Source: Lycorma delicatula | Taxonomy: Eukaryota; Arthropoda; Insecta; Hemiptera; Fulgoridae | DNA: 64,000 nt | Assembly: GCF_047948215.1 (NCBI RefSeq) | Contig: NC_134455.1 | Location: 223,118,526-223,182,525 of the forward strand | Direction: 5' to 3' | Shown: positions 12,297-25,571 of the stretch, piece by piece | Position numbering within the stretch: position 1 is the stretch's first letter | Layout: each line of letters opens with the position of its first letter | Notes under the pieces: model-generated | Told to the model about the DNA's origin: nothing | What the model saw: only the letters and a program-made list of their open reading frames with translations | Database searches by the model: none | Position numbers and translations under genes: made by a program

Positions 12297-13254
12297 ACAT
12301 TAATCTGATCAACCTAATTACAGAATTAATAAATAAAATATAATAGGATGACACCTACCCAATTCCATTACTGACGCAAGACTGCTTTCATGAGTTACTC
12401 GCATCATCAGTTGCTCTACATAACTTTTATGAATCATTTGTATCAAATTACATATTTAAATCACAATTAAAATTGAAATTAAAAATCATTTTATACTATA
12501 CTTAAGATTTAAAATTGTTAAAAGATCCTTTTCCAAATTAAAATCAAAAATAAAATTAGAAGTTAAAATTAAAATCAATAATAAAACAAAATAAAATAAA
12601 TAATTTAAACAAAATAGAAATCCATGTGGACCAGCTAGCCAAAGTTATGTGTGTACAGTGTTGAAGTATTGTGAATTATCAATATCTTAAGAAGTGCTGC
12701 TATCTACAGTAGCTTTTATGATTGTGTCATCCTCATACTCTGCATGTAGGTTAATTTGCAATTATTTACAGATTTAAAAATACTGGAAATTAATAAATAC
12801 AATATTAATGCAAATAAAAGTAAATTTAATTTGATCAACCTACGTACAGGGTATGAGGATGATACAATCATAAAAGCTGCTGTAGATAGAAGCACTTCTT
12901 AAGACATTGATAATTCATAATACAACAGCTAGTCCATATGGATTTCTATTTTGTTTAAATTATTTATTTTATTATTGATTTTAGTTTTAATTTTTAATTA
13001 AAATTTTTAGTTTTATTTTTAATTTGATTTTAATTTGAAAAAGGATCTTTTAACAATTTTAAATCTTAATATACTATAAAATGATTTTTATTGTGATTTT
13101 AATATGTAATTTGATATGAATGATTTGTAAAAGTTATGTGGAGCAATTGATGATGCGAGTAACTTATGAAAGTGCTCTTGCATGAATAATGGAATAAGGT
13201 AGGCGTCATCTTATTTTATTTATTAATTCTGTACTTAGATTAATCAGATTAACA
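12297..13254. mobile_element. Foldback element, arms of about 425-465 bp
   Basis: Two long inverted arms, 12297-12761 and 12830-13254, around a spacer of about 70 bases. Matching pieces include attaatctgat at the outer ends, agttactcgcatcatca, aaaattgttaaaagatcctt, and atgattgt.tcatcctcata at the inner ends. Identity looks like roughly 85 to 90 percent by eye with indels. The outer end (ctgatcaacctaattacag) resembles the inner end of the right arm (ttgatcaacctacgtacagg), suggesting each arm is itself a unit with similar termini. No transposase inside; probably a non-autonomous foldback-type DNA transposon. Confidence 0.75.
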
Positions 13255-13287
13255 TAATTTGTATAGTGCAGAGGAATATGATTCTCA

Positions 13288-13289
13288 AA

Positions 13290-13323
<34 letters not shown>

Positions 13324-13333
13324 TACACACACA
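13288..13333. repeat. Poly-A, (TA)n and (CA)n compound microsatellite
   Basis: About 20 A, then TA repeats, then CA repeats, immediately left of the mariner at 13333. Confidence 0.9.
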
Positions 13334-14583
13334 AGAACTGTTCAGAAAGTAACTGAATATTTTTAATATTTGTGAAATGCAGCTGGCAGCTTGTGTTCCA
13401 CATAACCTCCTCTGTAAACACATGTTCTTGGATTATTGATATCTTGTTTAGTTTTCATGTATCTGTGATTTGTGTGTAATGTGTTTAAGTGATAGTAATG
13501 ATTATTGTATTGTGCAATTTTCAGAAGCAATGATATAACATAAAATTGGGAAAACTTTCACAGAAATGTTTCAACTTTTGAAACAAGCTTATGGAAATGA
13601 GCAATATTATAAATGGTTTTCACGATTTAAAAGTGGTTGTCAGTCAACTGAAGATGACCCTCGACCAGGATGGCCTTTGACTTCAACTGATGACACCCAC
13701 GTTAAGAAAATCAACGATCTGGTATGTGAAAATTGCCGATTGATTGTCAGAGAACTTGAAGAAGAGGTTAGTATCTCAATTGGATCATGTCACGACATTT
13801 TGACTGAAAAACTAAACATGCATGGAGTTGCAGCAATGTTTGTTCCTCGGTTGATGACCAAACAGCAGAAGAACATCATGTGGATGTTTGTCAGCAACTT
13901 CTTGAACAAGCCAGTGATGATGAAACAGTCATGCAAAGGATCATAATGGGAGACAAAAGCTGGGTTTACAGCTGTGACAATCATCACAATGGACTGGCAA
14001 AGGATCTCAATGTTCCAAGAAAGCATGTCAGTCTTGATCCAATATCAAAGAGATTCTCAATGTTTTTTTTAGATTTTAATGGAATTGTGTATTTTGAATG
14101 CTTGCCTCAAGGTGAAACAGTGAATCAAGCATACTATTAAAGCGTTTTACAATGGTTACTTGAAAAAAAATCCACAAAAAGAGACTAGAATAGTGGTGAG
14201 ACAACTCATGGTTCCTTCACCATGACAATGCGCCTGCACACTCAGCTTTGTGCCATAAATCAGATGATTGTCCTCCCTACTTACCAGACCTCGCTCCTTG
14301 TGATTATTTCTTATTTCTGAAATTAAAATCAGTGATGAAAGGATGTCATTTAGGGACTAGTGATGACATTAAAGCATTAAAAGGATAGAATATACGGAAT
14401 AGATAGAATATACACTTCTTTGACAACACATTATTTGGCCATTTCACATGAAGCTATGTAGGACTCTTGGAAAAGTGTGTGAATAGTGGAGAGGGAAGTA
14501 CTTTGAAGGGGACAAGGACCAATTAATCATCTGTAGAATTAATAATAAAGATTAAAGAAATTCAGTTTGGAACAGACCTCATA
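13333..14583 (+). mobile_element. Decayed mariner element
   Basis: About 1.25 kb with weak inverted ends: gaactgttcagaaagtaact at the left, and the reverse of gaggtctgttccaaactgaa at the right. The broken transposase includes FKSGCQSTEDDPRPGWP (helix-turn-helix linker, about 13627-13680), VRELEEEVSISIG, EKLNMHGVAAMFVPRLMT, IIMGDKSWVY (first catalytic Asp, about 13945), DFNGIVYFECLPQGETVNQA, LHHDNAPAHSAL (second Asp) and LPDLAPCDYFLFLKLK (third Asp). The stretch between the second and third Asp is shorter than the 34 residues expected for mariner, so an internal deletion is present, along with frameshifts. Related copies are at 42352-42981 and 51257-51640. Confidence 0.85.
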
Positions 14584-16429
14584 TATATACATTTATTTAT
14601 TATTTTTAAATATAGTTAAATCGATCAGAATGAAACTGAAATTTCAGTGATATATTTAAAGTGTAAAAAAATTTAAATTCAGAAAATTAATTCATTTTGT
14701 TAATTTACTGATTAGAAATGCTTTTACCGTACTCTGATTATGCCGTCTGTGATAATAATTAGTATCAGCTAAAAATTAATATTGTAACTTCCAAAATCAT
14801 TTATCATTCCTTTTTAGATATCTTAACAACTAAGGGCTGGCTTTAAGAGCATAAATTGTAAAAATTCAAAATTGACAGTCCCAAAATGTAAACCAAAGTT
14901 GAAGTGATTTATAAGATTACTGATTTATTTTTATCATAATAAATTAGCTTATGGAGGTAATCATAGACATCTTATTACAAATGTGTTCAAAGGACTACTT
15001 ATAGACAGCTAACTCATAGCTTACAATCTACAGACAAAAAACAGTTATTACCATGATGTGAGTATTTACTAAAGTCGATCGTGGTTTTAATACTGATATA
15101 TTAGAACATGTTAACAGCGTAGCAAATTGTATTCTAGTAGAATATAGTTATTTATAAAAATTATTTTTCCTTATTGCTTTTTTCCCTCTTTTTTTATTTT
15201 TACAGATATCTCTGCTTCTTTAGAACATTTTATATACAAAATATATTATTATTTTTTTAATTCCACATAAAATTATTTGATGAAGTTGAGATTCAAAATT
15301 ATTATACATAATTTAAGTGGAAAAATTAATTTTTATAAATAACGTTAAAATACGAGTCTTAAGTTATGTCCGTATATTGACATAATTTTCTTGGTTCATT
15401 AGAAACAAATTCTATTCACAAATCACTTATTAAAACTTTAGAAGAGGGCAGTCTAAATCCTAATTAATGCACACAATTGCAGCAACATGCTAATTTTATT
15501 TTAACATTACTTTGTTATCAGTATCCATACTTAGGTTTCATCCATGAAAATTTTAAAACAAATTGTGTAAAGGTCTGTAAAATTTCAAAGGGGCATTTTT
15601 ATTAGTTTAGCTATGACATTCATTTAAAAATTAAGTTTGAAACATTCTAACAACATCTCAACATAATATCTACATTTTAACTTTTACTTCTATCTCTACA
15701 CATCACAAATATGACACGTTAATAACTTTTACAACATTAAAAAAACACACACACATTTGGAATTTTAATTCATCAATTTGGCAATATTTCCTAATTACTG
15801 ATTACTTTTAGTAGAATTGAAATTTCTAAGAGAATGAAAATTCTCGCTCTTTATGCATTATCAAAATAATTAAAAACAAAAATAATAAAATAAACTGTCA
15901 CAATAAAAAACATAAAACTGAAAAAACTATGCATGAATCAGCATTTGTTAGCACAAATTTATACAATTAAAGAAATATCATTCGACAATTTACAATTTTA
16001 TCCAAATTTAATTATTATAAAATTAACATGCTATTTCATTGTATTTTTATTATAATTATATAAAAATTTGCAAATTAACTGAAATGAGAAAGTGAAACAG
16101 TTTATTTTCATATGAAAAAAAATCATATACAATACCCCATAAAAATCAGGTTTGTGCTTTTACAGGAATTACATAACCATAAAATGTATCTATTACCGTT
16201 TTGCTAATTATATCAAGAATATAATTTTAAATTACATTTTCAAAACCCAGCTTAGCTTTGTCTCTCGTATTAGCTAAACCAGTGAATTGCATCACTTCTT
16301 GTTCACATCGTTAATTTTATTTTTGCATTCAAAAATCTGAAAAACTGATTCTAAATAAATATTAAAACATGTTTTATTCATAATTTTATTATTAAAAAAA
16401 ATCCCTTTTGGCATGCCAGAAGGCGGAGG
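14584..16429. other. AT-rich DNA, nothing recognised
   Basis: No open frame of note and no repeat structure I can support. Confidence 0.5.
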
Positions 16430-17200
16430 TACATTTCATTGGTGCTAAGTAGGGGATAAAAATGATTTCTACCTTAAAGTTATGACAAACTTCAAATTTA
16501 CTCAATAAGAAAATGGTTGTATGTGAAAAAAAGTTTCACATGTGTAGCATATGACAAGCCCCATCTTCTTACAATTCCAGCAGCAATTTGATCATCTCTT
16601 GCCATAAGGGTTGGTCATATCAAAATTTATTTCAGAGAAACGTTTTAGGTAATGTTTAGAGAACTAATGACCACTTAAAACCAATTCAATACTGTGCCTA
16701 TTAAGGGAGGTATGATTTTTTGTCTTTGAAATCCATTTTTTCCATCTCCTGGGCCAATGGTTGGTGATACCAAAAAACTTTTTCTTCTACGATAACTTTT
16801 TTGATATTTTACTTAAAGTTATAGTGATATTTTTTTCTTTGAAAAAGCTCCCCTGCTCCAACCCCATGGTCTGATTTTGCTGGTTAGTGAACTCAAAGAA
16901 GATTTTTTGATCGTTACATTTCATGTATCAATTTTAAAGTGATTGGTGCAAACTTACAGCAGATAGTGTGCCACAAGAAAGTGAAACGTATATACATAAA
17001 AGTATATATAAACTTTTGAACTGACAGTGGTTTTGATGTCTGGATGTGAAATGCAAAGATATGTCAAAATTTTCTGGAAGTCGAAATGTGGTACCCATTA
17101 CAATAAGTAGCTTTCTTATGAAATTTACCTAAAATAGAGGTGACAAAAGTGAAAGATATAAGAATCTTGATAACAGTGTGTTATCAGATGTGTGGGGGCA
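16430..17200. repeat. Possible dispersed repeat with degenerate internal units
   Basis: Less AT-rich than its surroundings. Three similar stretches recur: catctcttgccataagggtt at about 16592, catctcctgggccaatggtt at about 16743, and a looser version near 16850 (ctcccctgctccaaccccat), each followed by a T/A-rich part. This suggests a degenerate tandem structure of about 100-150 bases. I cannot name a family. Confidence 0.35.
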
Positions 17201-17699
17201 ATATTACTTTGACAACACATTATTTGTACCTACTCTCAGAGTACATCAACATTAACAATAATTACCAGTTCTTAAAATCAAAGATACATCAAAAATACTT
17301 ATGATTTTATTATATCATATGAATATCACATACTGATTACTTTGAAACAATTTTGTAATTAATAGAACTAAAATAAATGACAACATAATTAAATTCTGTA
17401 CCACATGAATTTATTACTATTAATTTTAAAACTGTTGTATAAACTGTTTATATATAGAGATATAAGTTGTCTTTGTAAATATATTATTTTAAATAAAAGT
17501 AACAGACATCAATAAACTTTTTTTAACTAAAATATATGTAAAATACAGTTTTTAATATCAGAACACAGTTTATAGGTGTGCTCTATATCAAATGGCAATG
17601 ACATTTTCTTTTTATCAGTATTTGATTAATTTATTTGTAATCAGTTACATCATTGGTTAACTTGGTATGTTATGAAACTAAAAAAAAACTATTTACTAG
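17201..17699. other. AT-rich DNA, nothing recognised
   Basis: No gene motif. The 19-base string tttgacaacacattatttg near 17209 also occurs near 14417 at the end of the mariner, probably a leftover of a related copy. Confidence 0.35.
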
Positions 17700-19140
17700 A
17701 AAATTGAGCACCTTAGGTACGATAATCAAACAGAGAAGTCCTCTCCAAATCTATATACATAGAAAATGTTTGATGAATATTGATGGATAGGTCTTTAAGC
17801 CTCCTGATGTATTCAACTTTGGGTAGTCAGGAGACTCCCAAGATAAACCTTTCCAAACATTGGGATAGTGGTAACTGGGTGAAGTGACTCAAACTTTCAG
17901 GCTGAATTTGGTTTGATAGCAGCATGAGCTATCACATAATCATATGAGTTATGAAAGGTGGTTGTAGTAATATAAAACAGTATTCCTTTGGAATGTTGAA
18001 CCTTAGCACATAAAAATGCCTTTTAGGCACTTAAAAAATTGAGAAGTGGCAGCTGTGTTTTTTCTTCTTAGCAATTAGAAATCCAATAAGGCAGGAAGAT
18101 AGGTGAAGAACTTCCTAAATCAACTACTACAGAAGATGCAATGTGTTCTTGTCCTACTGCAGCTGCTCAAGCTAATCCTCTCTGGTAGAAAATTCATGTT
18201 TATCCAAAGCTCTGCTTTTGAACTAGGTCCAGCCAGCCCAGTAAAACACTTCAGACTATCAAGATAGCAATGTTGTGTACCAGTCAAGTCCTTAGGACTG
18301 AAATCAACAGGGTCTGTTGATCTGCTTGCAGGCTCAAGCTATACACTCTTGGTATAGATGCAAATTGATCTGCAACTAGGGTTAACATCAGCTGTTATAG
18401 TAATGGTGTACTTAAAATGCTTTAATGAGGTTTAAAACCTGGCTTCACTCACGTTATATTAGTTGAAACTAAAGGCAAAAGATGGCCAGAGAGATCTTAT
18501 AATTAGTTTTCCAAGTTACAACAAGAGGAATCTAAATATGTACTTCAGATCATTTTAGCTCAGAATATTGGTCTGTAAATGTCAGAAGACTGAAGAGCCT
18601 GGAATAAGTAGGAAGGTTAGCATTTCCAATGATTAGCCATTGCAGGTGCTCAGGAAATCTCAGATAGGCATAAAGACATACAGATAGATTTTCAGGACAT
18701 TTACTACTCCTAGCTTGGTAAGCAGGAGCAGGTACCAGAATAGATTCTGGTACTGATAAAGACTTGGAACAAGAAGAATTCTGGGCCTCGGACAAAATGA
18801 AGATTGCTTTTTCAAAATAAATCCTCTATAAGACTTATAACTTACTACACATAAATCCTCTATTAGTCCTGGAACTTTCATCTATACTCATAATTCTTTG
18901 GTTGTTCTTCTGGCTTTTTCTATTTATTTAATAGATTTGATTTGGGTGAAGTCAGAACTGATATGCAGAGAAAAGGGGGCTACCATAGCTTTATATATTA
19001 CTTATTTATATCTTTCCCATATCTCTTTAGAGGTCCTTGCCTTCTGATCTGGAGGTTTTGGTTCATTATTGCAACACGGAATGTGTTGAACCCCTGCTGG
19101 TGCAGATCTTCGTATTGTGTTAAGCAAGTATAGAATGAAG
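17700..19140 (+). mobile_element. Possible 5' fragment of a LINE (non-LTR retrotransposon)
   Basis: A segment of clearly lower AT content than its flanks. At its right end (about 19065-19130) two overlapping frames read IATRNVL and TPAGADLRIVLSKYRMK. This resembles the start of the endonuclease domain of arthropod LINEs, whose usual pattern is ATWNVRTL...GAL..L...L..Y.ID. The rest of the element is absent. Everything to the left would then be 5' untranslated sequence, which is inference only. Minus-strand frames at 18550 and 18660 have no motif. Confidence 0.35.
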
Positions 19141-20929
19141 TAACCTTTGGTCTTTTCTATTAATAAAAACTAGAAAATTTAATTTAAAAAATTTCCTACT
19201 ACCAAAAGACCAGAAATAACTGAGTGAATGGTGGCAATCTGGCAAACCCAAATACAAAAAATAACTAAAAAAAAAACAACCAAGGGGTTACCTCTTTGAT
19301 GAGCCATCTCTATCAATTCACACACACAACTTAACTCAGGCATAATATACTTTGGCAAAGAGGCTCACATTACTTCCAAGTTAAAAGCAATTGAACTAGA
19401 ATATAATTAAAGGGAAATTATAAAGCTGTTTTTAAAATACATATTAATTTTGTGAAAAAAAAAACAACAGATAACAAGTGTAGAGATCTTTAAATTATAT
19501 GGTAGAATAAAACAACTTAATTTTTTTAAATAAAAACTTTTTTTATGACAATATAAAAATAACCATAATAATTTAGTGAATGAGCAGTATGGTTAAGAAA
19601 AGTAAAACCTAAAAAAAATTACACTGATCTCTTATAAAAGAGAAAGACAATTTAAAATTTAAAAAGGAAAAGAATTTTCAGAATTTTGGGATCTATTTAT
19701 GTCAATAAAATTTGATAATGGAGAGATTATGAGTAGATGGAGAGTTACATGGGCTGTATTGAAAGTAAAGACTGTTACTAAAATCATTTTCATTATAAAA
19801 ATATTAAAATTAAAAAAATTTTTACTAAAATTACATACCTTACCCTACTTCTTTACAAAATCACTGCCAAAACCAAGGCATTTTAGTAATAATCCACAAG
19901 TTTCAAAGTACCCTCATCACACACTTTTTTTGGCACCACTCCATTTAACATTTATGTTACCCAGTACGTATACATTTTGTGGAACAGTTCTAGAACAAAC
20001 TGCTCTAGATACATTAATTCCAAATATAAGATAGAATTTTTCTCAGTTTCATTATCAGCACACTTTTTCAGTCCTTGGTGATGATTAAGGGCCACCTGGA
20101 ACAGTCTTGTCATTCAAATTTGTTCTAATGTTTTGCAACAACATTTAAAAGTTTTTTTTATTCATTGGATTAACACTGTACAAGACTCATGCAATCTACA
20201 TTTGCCAAGCTGCTATACGAATTAGGGAAAGTGGTAGACTAGAGCTTTGTCAACAAAGCAATCAACTTTCAGTCCTGAAGGGTTACCAACCTCCAAAGGA
20301 GAAATTATAAGTCATTATTTTAAAAGAGCCTTAATTTAGTAATTTTTTCTAGCTATGGTTTAAGGGCGACAGTTTGTCCCAAACCTCCAGAAATAAATAT
20401 TTAATCCAACTGGTTTGATGCTTTACCAAGAGATTGAGCAAATTCTGAAATCTCAAAGGTGGTATATTCAGAATAGTAAAATTCTGGTTTTTCATAATAA
20501 CAATAAATCGTATTCTGAAAGTAAATACTATGCAAATTTCATCTGGAATACAGTAACTGTAGCTTCAAGCATGTGTGTTGACTTTCATCATCCTTTAGGA
20601 ACTAAAAAATTCCACAATGAGGGCAGCAGTTTCCATATACATATCTGTCTATAAGATAGTAGCCCACTGACTGAAATGCTGTTACAGATATTATTTCTAT
20701 ATTGCAACATATGTGACATTGACAGGTATGTAGTCTATAACGATTTAGGTTGGATAGTTAGGATATAGTTAAACAGTGCAAGAATGCACAAGAATGATGA
20801 AGGAATGAAGCAGCTGGTCAACAATAATTTAAATGAGTAGTTAACTCAGTCCTTTGAAAACTTAAAGTTTCAGTGCTCTCTGAATTTTCCAGTTATTAAT
20901 CTTTAACTTTTTTCTTAAGATTGATAGAT
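19141..20929. other. AT-rich DNA with no firm annotation
   Basis: A 111-codon plus frame at 19699-20034 and a 79-codon frame at 20415-20654 show no recognisable motif. The stretch 20040-20350 is less AT-rich and may be old transposon sequence, but I could not place it in a family. Confidence 0.35.
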
Positions 20930-21640
20930 TATTTGAAAAAAAAAACAGAAGTCATGCAGGCTGCTGTTGGTACAGTCAGAGGAGCACAAAACCAAGCAAC
21001 TGTTTTTTGTTGTATGGAAAGCAAGGTGATTAGGTTTCTTGATTAATATTATCAATCATTAATGGTCATTAATGGATCATTAATGGTCAAGACATACAGT
21101 CAGGTGTGAATATGGAATCAAAGCCAACAGAGTAAGGTCACACCTCATTGCCAAACAATCATAAATTCAAATAAACAATTTCAACTTCGAAGATTATACT
21201 AAATTTTTTGGGGATTCAAAAGGAGTTTGGTTAATTAATCTTTACCTCAAGACAAAATCAGCATGGCTTCATACTGCCGGTCCTTAAAAAAAAGTGTTGC
21301 ATTTTCCAAAACAAAATAAGCACCATGCTTACCTACAAAATTGTGATATTTAACAATAATGTAGGAAAAACTCAATCTCTTATCACAAGGTTTGATTGGG
21401 AACGGATGGATCTATGACTAGTCCAGATTTAGTGCTAAGTGATCATCAGTTTCTCTGCTTGAAGAGGTTCCTTTTCAGTTACATTTGTTTAAACCAAGTT
21501 TCTGATATCAAAAGAATACTGTAGTAGTGACTTTTTCCCTGTGGTTTATCTACAAAGAAGGAATACAAAACTGGTTCCTATCACTATCTCAATAACTTTG
21601 GTAACTATGTAGAAAAATAGTAAAAAGTATGTATTATTCT
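20930..21640 (+). pseudogene. Mariner transposase relic (C-terminal two thirds)
   Basis: Heavily frameshifted but readable: EEHKTKQL (about 20980), a Trp/Lys/Gln stretch ending SKPTE/ESKQQS-like near 21115, TISTSKI (about 21180), YCRSLKK (about 21272), MLTYKIVIFNNN (about 21335; the second catalytic Asp position reads Asn), LITRFDWERMDL, SPDLVLSDHQFL (third Asp), EGIQNW and YLNNFGNYVEK followed by a stop near 21615. The order and the NYVEK-stop ending are characteristic of mariner transposases. No inverted ends found. At 21055-21090 there are small repeats of attaatggtcattaatgg. Confidence 0.65.
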
Positions 21641-22460
21641 ATAAAACAATGTTGTGAAAATGTATATTTTTTAAATAGCTAAATATAATTTATGAATATC
21701 ACTCTTACTTTCTGATCAAGATTTTCCTGTAACTGTAAATACTAACAATTTTACCTGTACGCTGAAATTAGTAAAAAAAGAAAAAAAAAACCTTTTTTTA
21801 TACAACAATGAATGACTGAACATTCTGACTGTTCAATGTTAATTATTTCTAAAAAAAGAACATAACACATATATTTAAATTAACTTAGTCGAATAAGTCT
21901 AAAATTTTTACACTTATTCTATGTAATACAAAATGATGTGACAGACTTGCATCTTGCTCTATTAGATATTTGAAGCATTAATAGATCCAATACATTGCAT
22001 TCCATCCCTCTCAATTTAAAGCCAATATTAGCAAAGTTTCACTAATAGATAACATTTTCAGTCCACACTGACAATGCTTAGGTCTTTGTCAATGAAAATG
22101 CTTAATAAGTAAATCATTTTAAGAAAAAAAAAATCAAAGCTATAAAGAAGGTTCTGCAAATATTATTATTAAACTATTAATGAAAATGACAATTTACTTT
22201 TATTATAATTCCACTTTAACTATTCTTGAATATAGTTTTAACCAATATTAAGAGTATGCAACCAATTTTTAAATACCTACTCATAAAATTATACCACCTT
22301 GAAGACAGCAGATGTTACTCAGCCCTTTGAAAATTATCAAAGAGGGGATAGGCTCATTAACTTCCAGCCAAATAATAATATGACATTGGTTTTAAGTAGT
22401 AGTGCATAGCTTAGCATAAGCATTTTGGAACACAACATGAAACTGAGTTCACATAGTCAC
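21641..22460. other. AT-rich DNA, nothing recognised
   Basis: No motif seen. If the candidate gene at 22461-22944 continues 3', an exon could be hidden here, but I do not see one. Confidence 0.35.
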
Positions 22461-22545
22461 TTATTTATTCACCTTTCTATCACACATTGCATTTTCAACA
22501 TAAATCTTATTAATCTGCTGATGAATCTCTGCTAGCTTCATACTT
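22461..22545 (-). CDS. Candidate exon of unidentified gene (downstream of pair)
   Basis: A short minus-strand open segment after acceptor aacgcaag. One carried base completes an Arg codon from the exon at 22880-22944, then the frame reads SMKLAEIHQQINKIYVENAM, then CDRK. It either splices at AAG/GTGAAT (after 22473) or runs on three codons to a TAA at 22461. An AATAAA overlaps that stop. The amino-acid composition (amphipathic, helix-like, few Phe/Asn/Lys runs) is unlike random AT-rich translation nearby. I do not recognise the protein. It is too short for certainty. Confidence 0.4.
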
Positions 22546-22879
22546 CTTGCGTTAAAAAAAATGGATAATGGACTCCTTAATACAGATTCAGTGGGTCCTT
22601 CAATTATCTTAAACAGTTAAAATATACAAAACACACTATTAACAGAAAATGCTCCTTTTATAAATGGGTCTGTAGTAAGAACATATCTGAAAGAGCTCAA
22701 TGAACATAAGCATAAGAATAACTGAAGTACTCTAATGATTGTTTTTGATAATGGTATTTACTTTTGAATATGCTCATACATAAAACACCATGATTTATAC
22801 TTATTAAAATGTGTAACTACAAAAAAATACTTTCAAGTGTACATATTAAATGCAATGTAGAATAATAAGGAAAACTTAC

Positions 22880-22944
22880 CTTCTCATAGACAAAGAGCTG
22901 ACTTGAAAAGAATACTTTTTTAATTCATCGTGGAGGAAAAATCT
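22880..22944 (-). CDS. Candidate exon of unidentified gene (upstream of pair)
   Basis: 65 bases bounded by acceptor ttttacag and a consensus donor AAG/GTAAGT. The frame reads FFLHDELKKYSFQVSSLSMR and ends in phase 2, which joins in frame to the candidate exon at 22461-22545 across a 334-base intron. Two splice sites of good quality, an open frame and phase agreement make a real gene plausible. I found no further exons on either side; flanking exons may lie several kilobases away, as they do in INTS6. Function unknown. Confidence 0.4.
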
Positions 22945-25538
22945 CTGTAAAATTATTTAACAAGACATTCATAGTAAAATAATAAAAATAAATGACAGAA
23001 AAAATGATTGCAGGAATAATCTAATTTATAATTAAAAATAAATGAAATCCTTTTAAATTTAATTCAGTGTAATTATCAATCATGGATTGATTGATAAATA
23101 ATATAAAAAGTTACTTTTGAAAGAAGGAAATTGTATTACTTTAGGCCTTTTTCAACAAAGTGACCAGTCTCTTTAATGGCTATTAATAACAATAGCAAAT
23201 GGTAATACTTATTACCTCTGTCATATACAAAATCTGGATTAAGGTAAAATAATAATATTATTAGATTCCAAAACAGGCAGCAGTCTCAATACAAAATCAG
23301 TCGTGTTGTTGGTTTGTGAATATTTAGAGTAACAAAGTAAAAAGACCAGAAAGGATTTCCACAAGCGGTTACTTTTTACATTAGCCCAACAGAACAATAG
23401 TAGATTTCATAAATCTTGTTTGAAGAGAGAGAGATAACCCTATGCATTCGTTGAAATAATAGAGAAAAATTCTTTGTATAGTAACATAGTCTGTTCAATG
23501 ATTGGTAAAATTCTCAAATAAAATAAAAGACATATTATGCACATTAGGCAAATATATGCTATTATAATAGCTTCAGACTCCTGAATATTAGGAGGGGGGG
23601 GGGGGTACTTCAACTAAAAGACATCCATTTCCTAAACTTCTTAATGTGTAAAATTGCTCATTACTTAAATAAGGTAAGTTTTTAGATTATAATTTTGTAC
23701 AACACAACTATTATGTCTTTCCAATGAAGTTGAATAATAAAAAGATAATGTAAAAAAATTATTGGGGTCTGTAGTTATTTATGAAACAACAAAACAATAA
23801 TGGGTATAGATAAAATTTTTAATAGGATAGTAAATTTTTATTTAAATAGTTATAGTTCTTAAAGCAATTAAACATTAAATTTTGGTTTATAAATGTGTGA
23901 AATTTTTTTTACAGCAATGTCAGTATGTTTCTATTATTTATATACTACTTTTAGTTTTAATTAAAAATATTTGTATTTTAAGAACAAGTATTCAAAAACA
24001 AATTGAAAATTATGGCATTCTAAACATCTCAACACACTCAAAATTACAATTAATAAATAACTTTTTATTGTAATTTAAAGAATGGGGTAATTTGAATTTA
24101 TAAGCTGTTGATATTAAGGTCAATTTAAAATATATAATATAGCCATAAAAGATAAAATAAAGCTTTAATAGACTGTACATTTATGAATATCAAGAAATAG
24201 AAATTTTAAAGTATTTATTAAAAAATATACTTATCCTAATATATCAACAACTCAGACTAAAAAGAAGCTAATGATTTTTGTCTGTTAGTAGGATGTCTAA
24301 CTAGTATTCAAAGAATTAAAAAAATTGACAAACTATGAAAAAGCCATACATCTTTGGAAATAATACCAATATATCCAGTGAGAGCAAATAAATTATTTTT
24401 GTTGTGAAAGAAGAGGAGGAAAAATCATATAACTACTATTGATATCTGTAGCTCAGAAAGGTAATGATAGTGGGTTTACAAATGTTTATGAACCCAATAA
24501 ATGTTTGTTTTCTAAAATACCTTTTTTCAAATATCCCTTTACCAATGTTACCATTCACACAATATTATGATACCCTATTCATGAAAACTATATCTTTTTT
24601 AAAAATTAAAAAAAAACAAAACATATTCTTAATTGAATTTATAATATTTAGCCTTTTTTATTTTCAATACCAATTTCATATTAATTCTAAAAACTTTCTA
24701 GTGAATCAGTTTAAATCACCTCATTACATTTATTTAATTAGTAGAATGGTGATGAAATATATTTTAAGTATGTTTGTTAATATTTTAATAATTCTTAAAC
24801 ATTATAAAAATAGATTTTTATAACTATTTTTATACATGATGTTGCAGAGTATAGTGTTTAATTAATTTTCAAATTTTCTTTTACTTAATTTCTATTTAAT
24901 ATACCACATAATGATATTTAAAGAATCTTGATTTAAGAAGACATTTCTTTTGTTTTTCAATTTTACTACACAAACTGACATACAACTGGTGCTATCAGGG
25001 CAAAAATACTACTCAAATTACCCTCCTCTAAAGCAGCTGAGTTAAAAATAAAATATAACTAAATGGGTAAAATGGGATGTTCTTAAAAGGTTTTTTCTAT
25101 TTTCCTTAATTTAATAATGACCTTTCAAATGTAAAAAAAAATGGTAGATGCATCTTAAAGAGACTTATATTAAAAACGGATCATATGCATTCATAGTAGG
25201 TGAGCCAATTATTATTGACACATACTATTACATACTTATTAATTTTAAAAAGATAATAAAAGTACTGATATTGTATTTTAGGATATTTCAAAATATCCTG
25301 TACAACTCCCAAAACAAGCCTCAAACATTTTAATTTAATTTTACAAAATCATCAGTTTCATATTGTTCCAATACTTCTGATTCAAACTGTCATTCTATGA
25401 AATATTAATTACAATACAAAACTGTATAAATGTTAATATAAGAACTATCCTACAGAATCTAAAAATCAATTGATCCTCTTAAACCTTATAGTAGCACAAT
25501 TTGTTGGTTGAGAAAAGGACATAAAATTTAACATTTTG

Positions 25539-25571
<33 letters not shown>

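Noticed and set aside
19699..20034. 111-codon plus-strand open frame
   Set aside because: Low-complexity lysine/leucine runs and no recognisable domain; not supported as a gene.
24464..24823. 119-codon plus-strand open frame
   Set aside because: Composition is Phe/Ile/Lys/Asn-rich as expected from AT-rich DNA, with no motif, no splice context and no similarity that I recognise.
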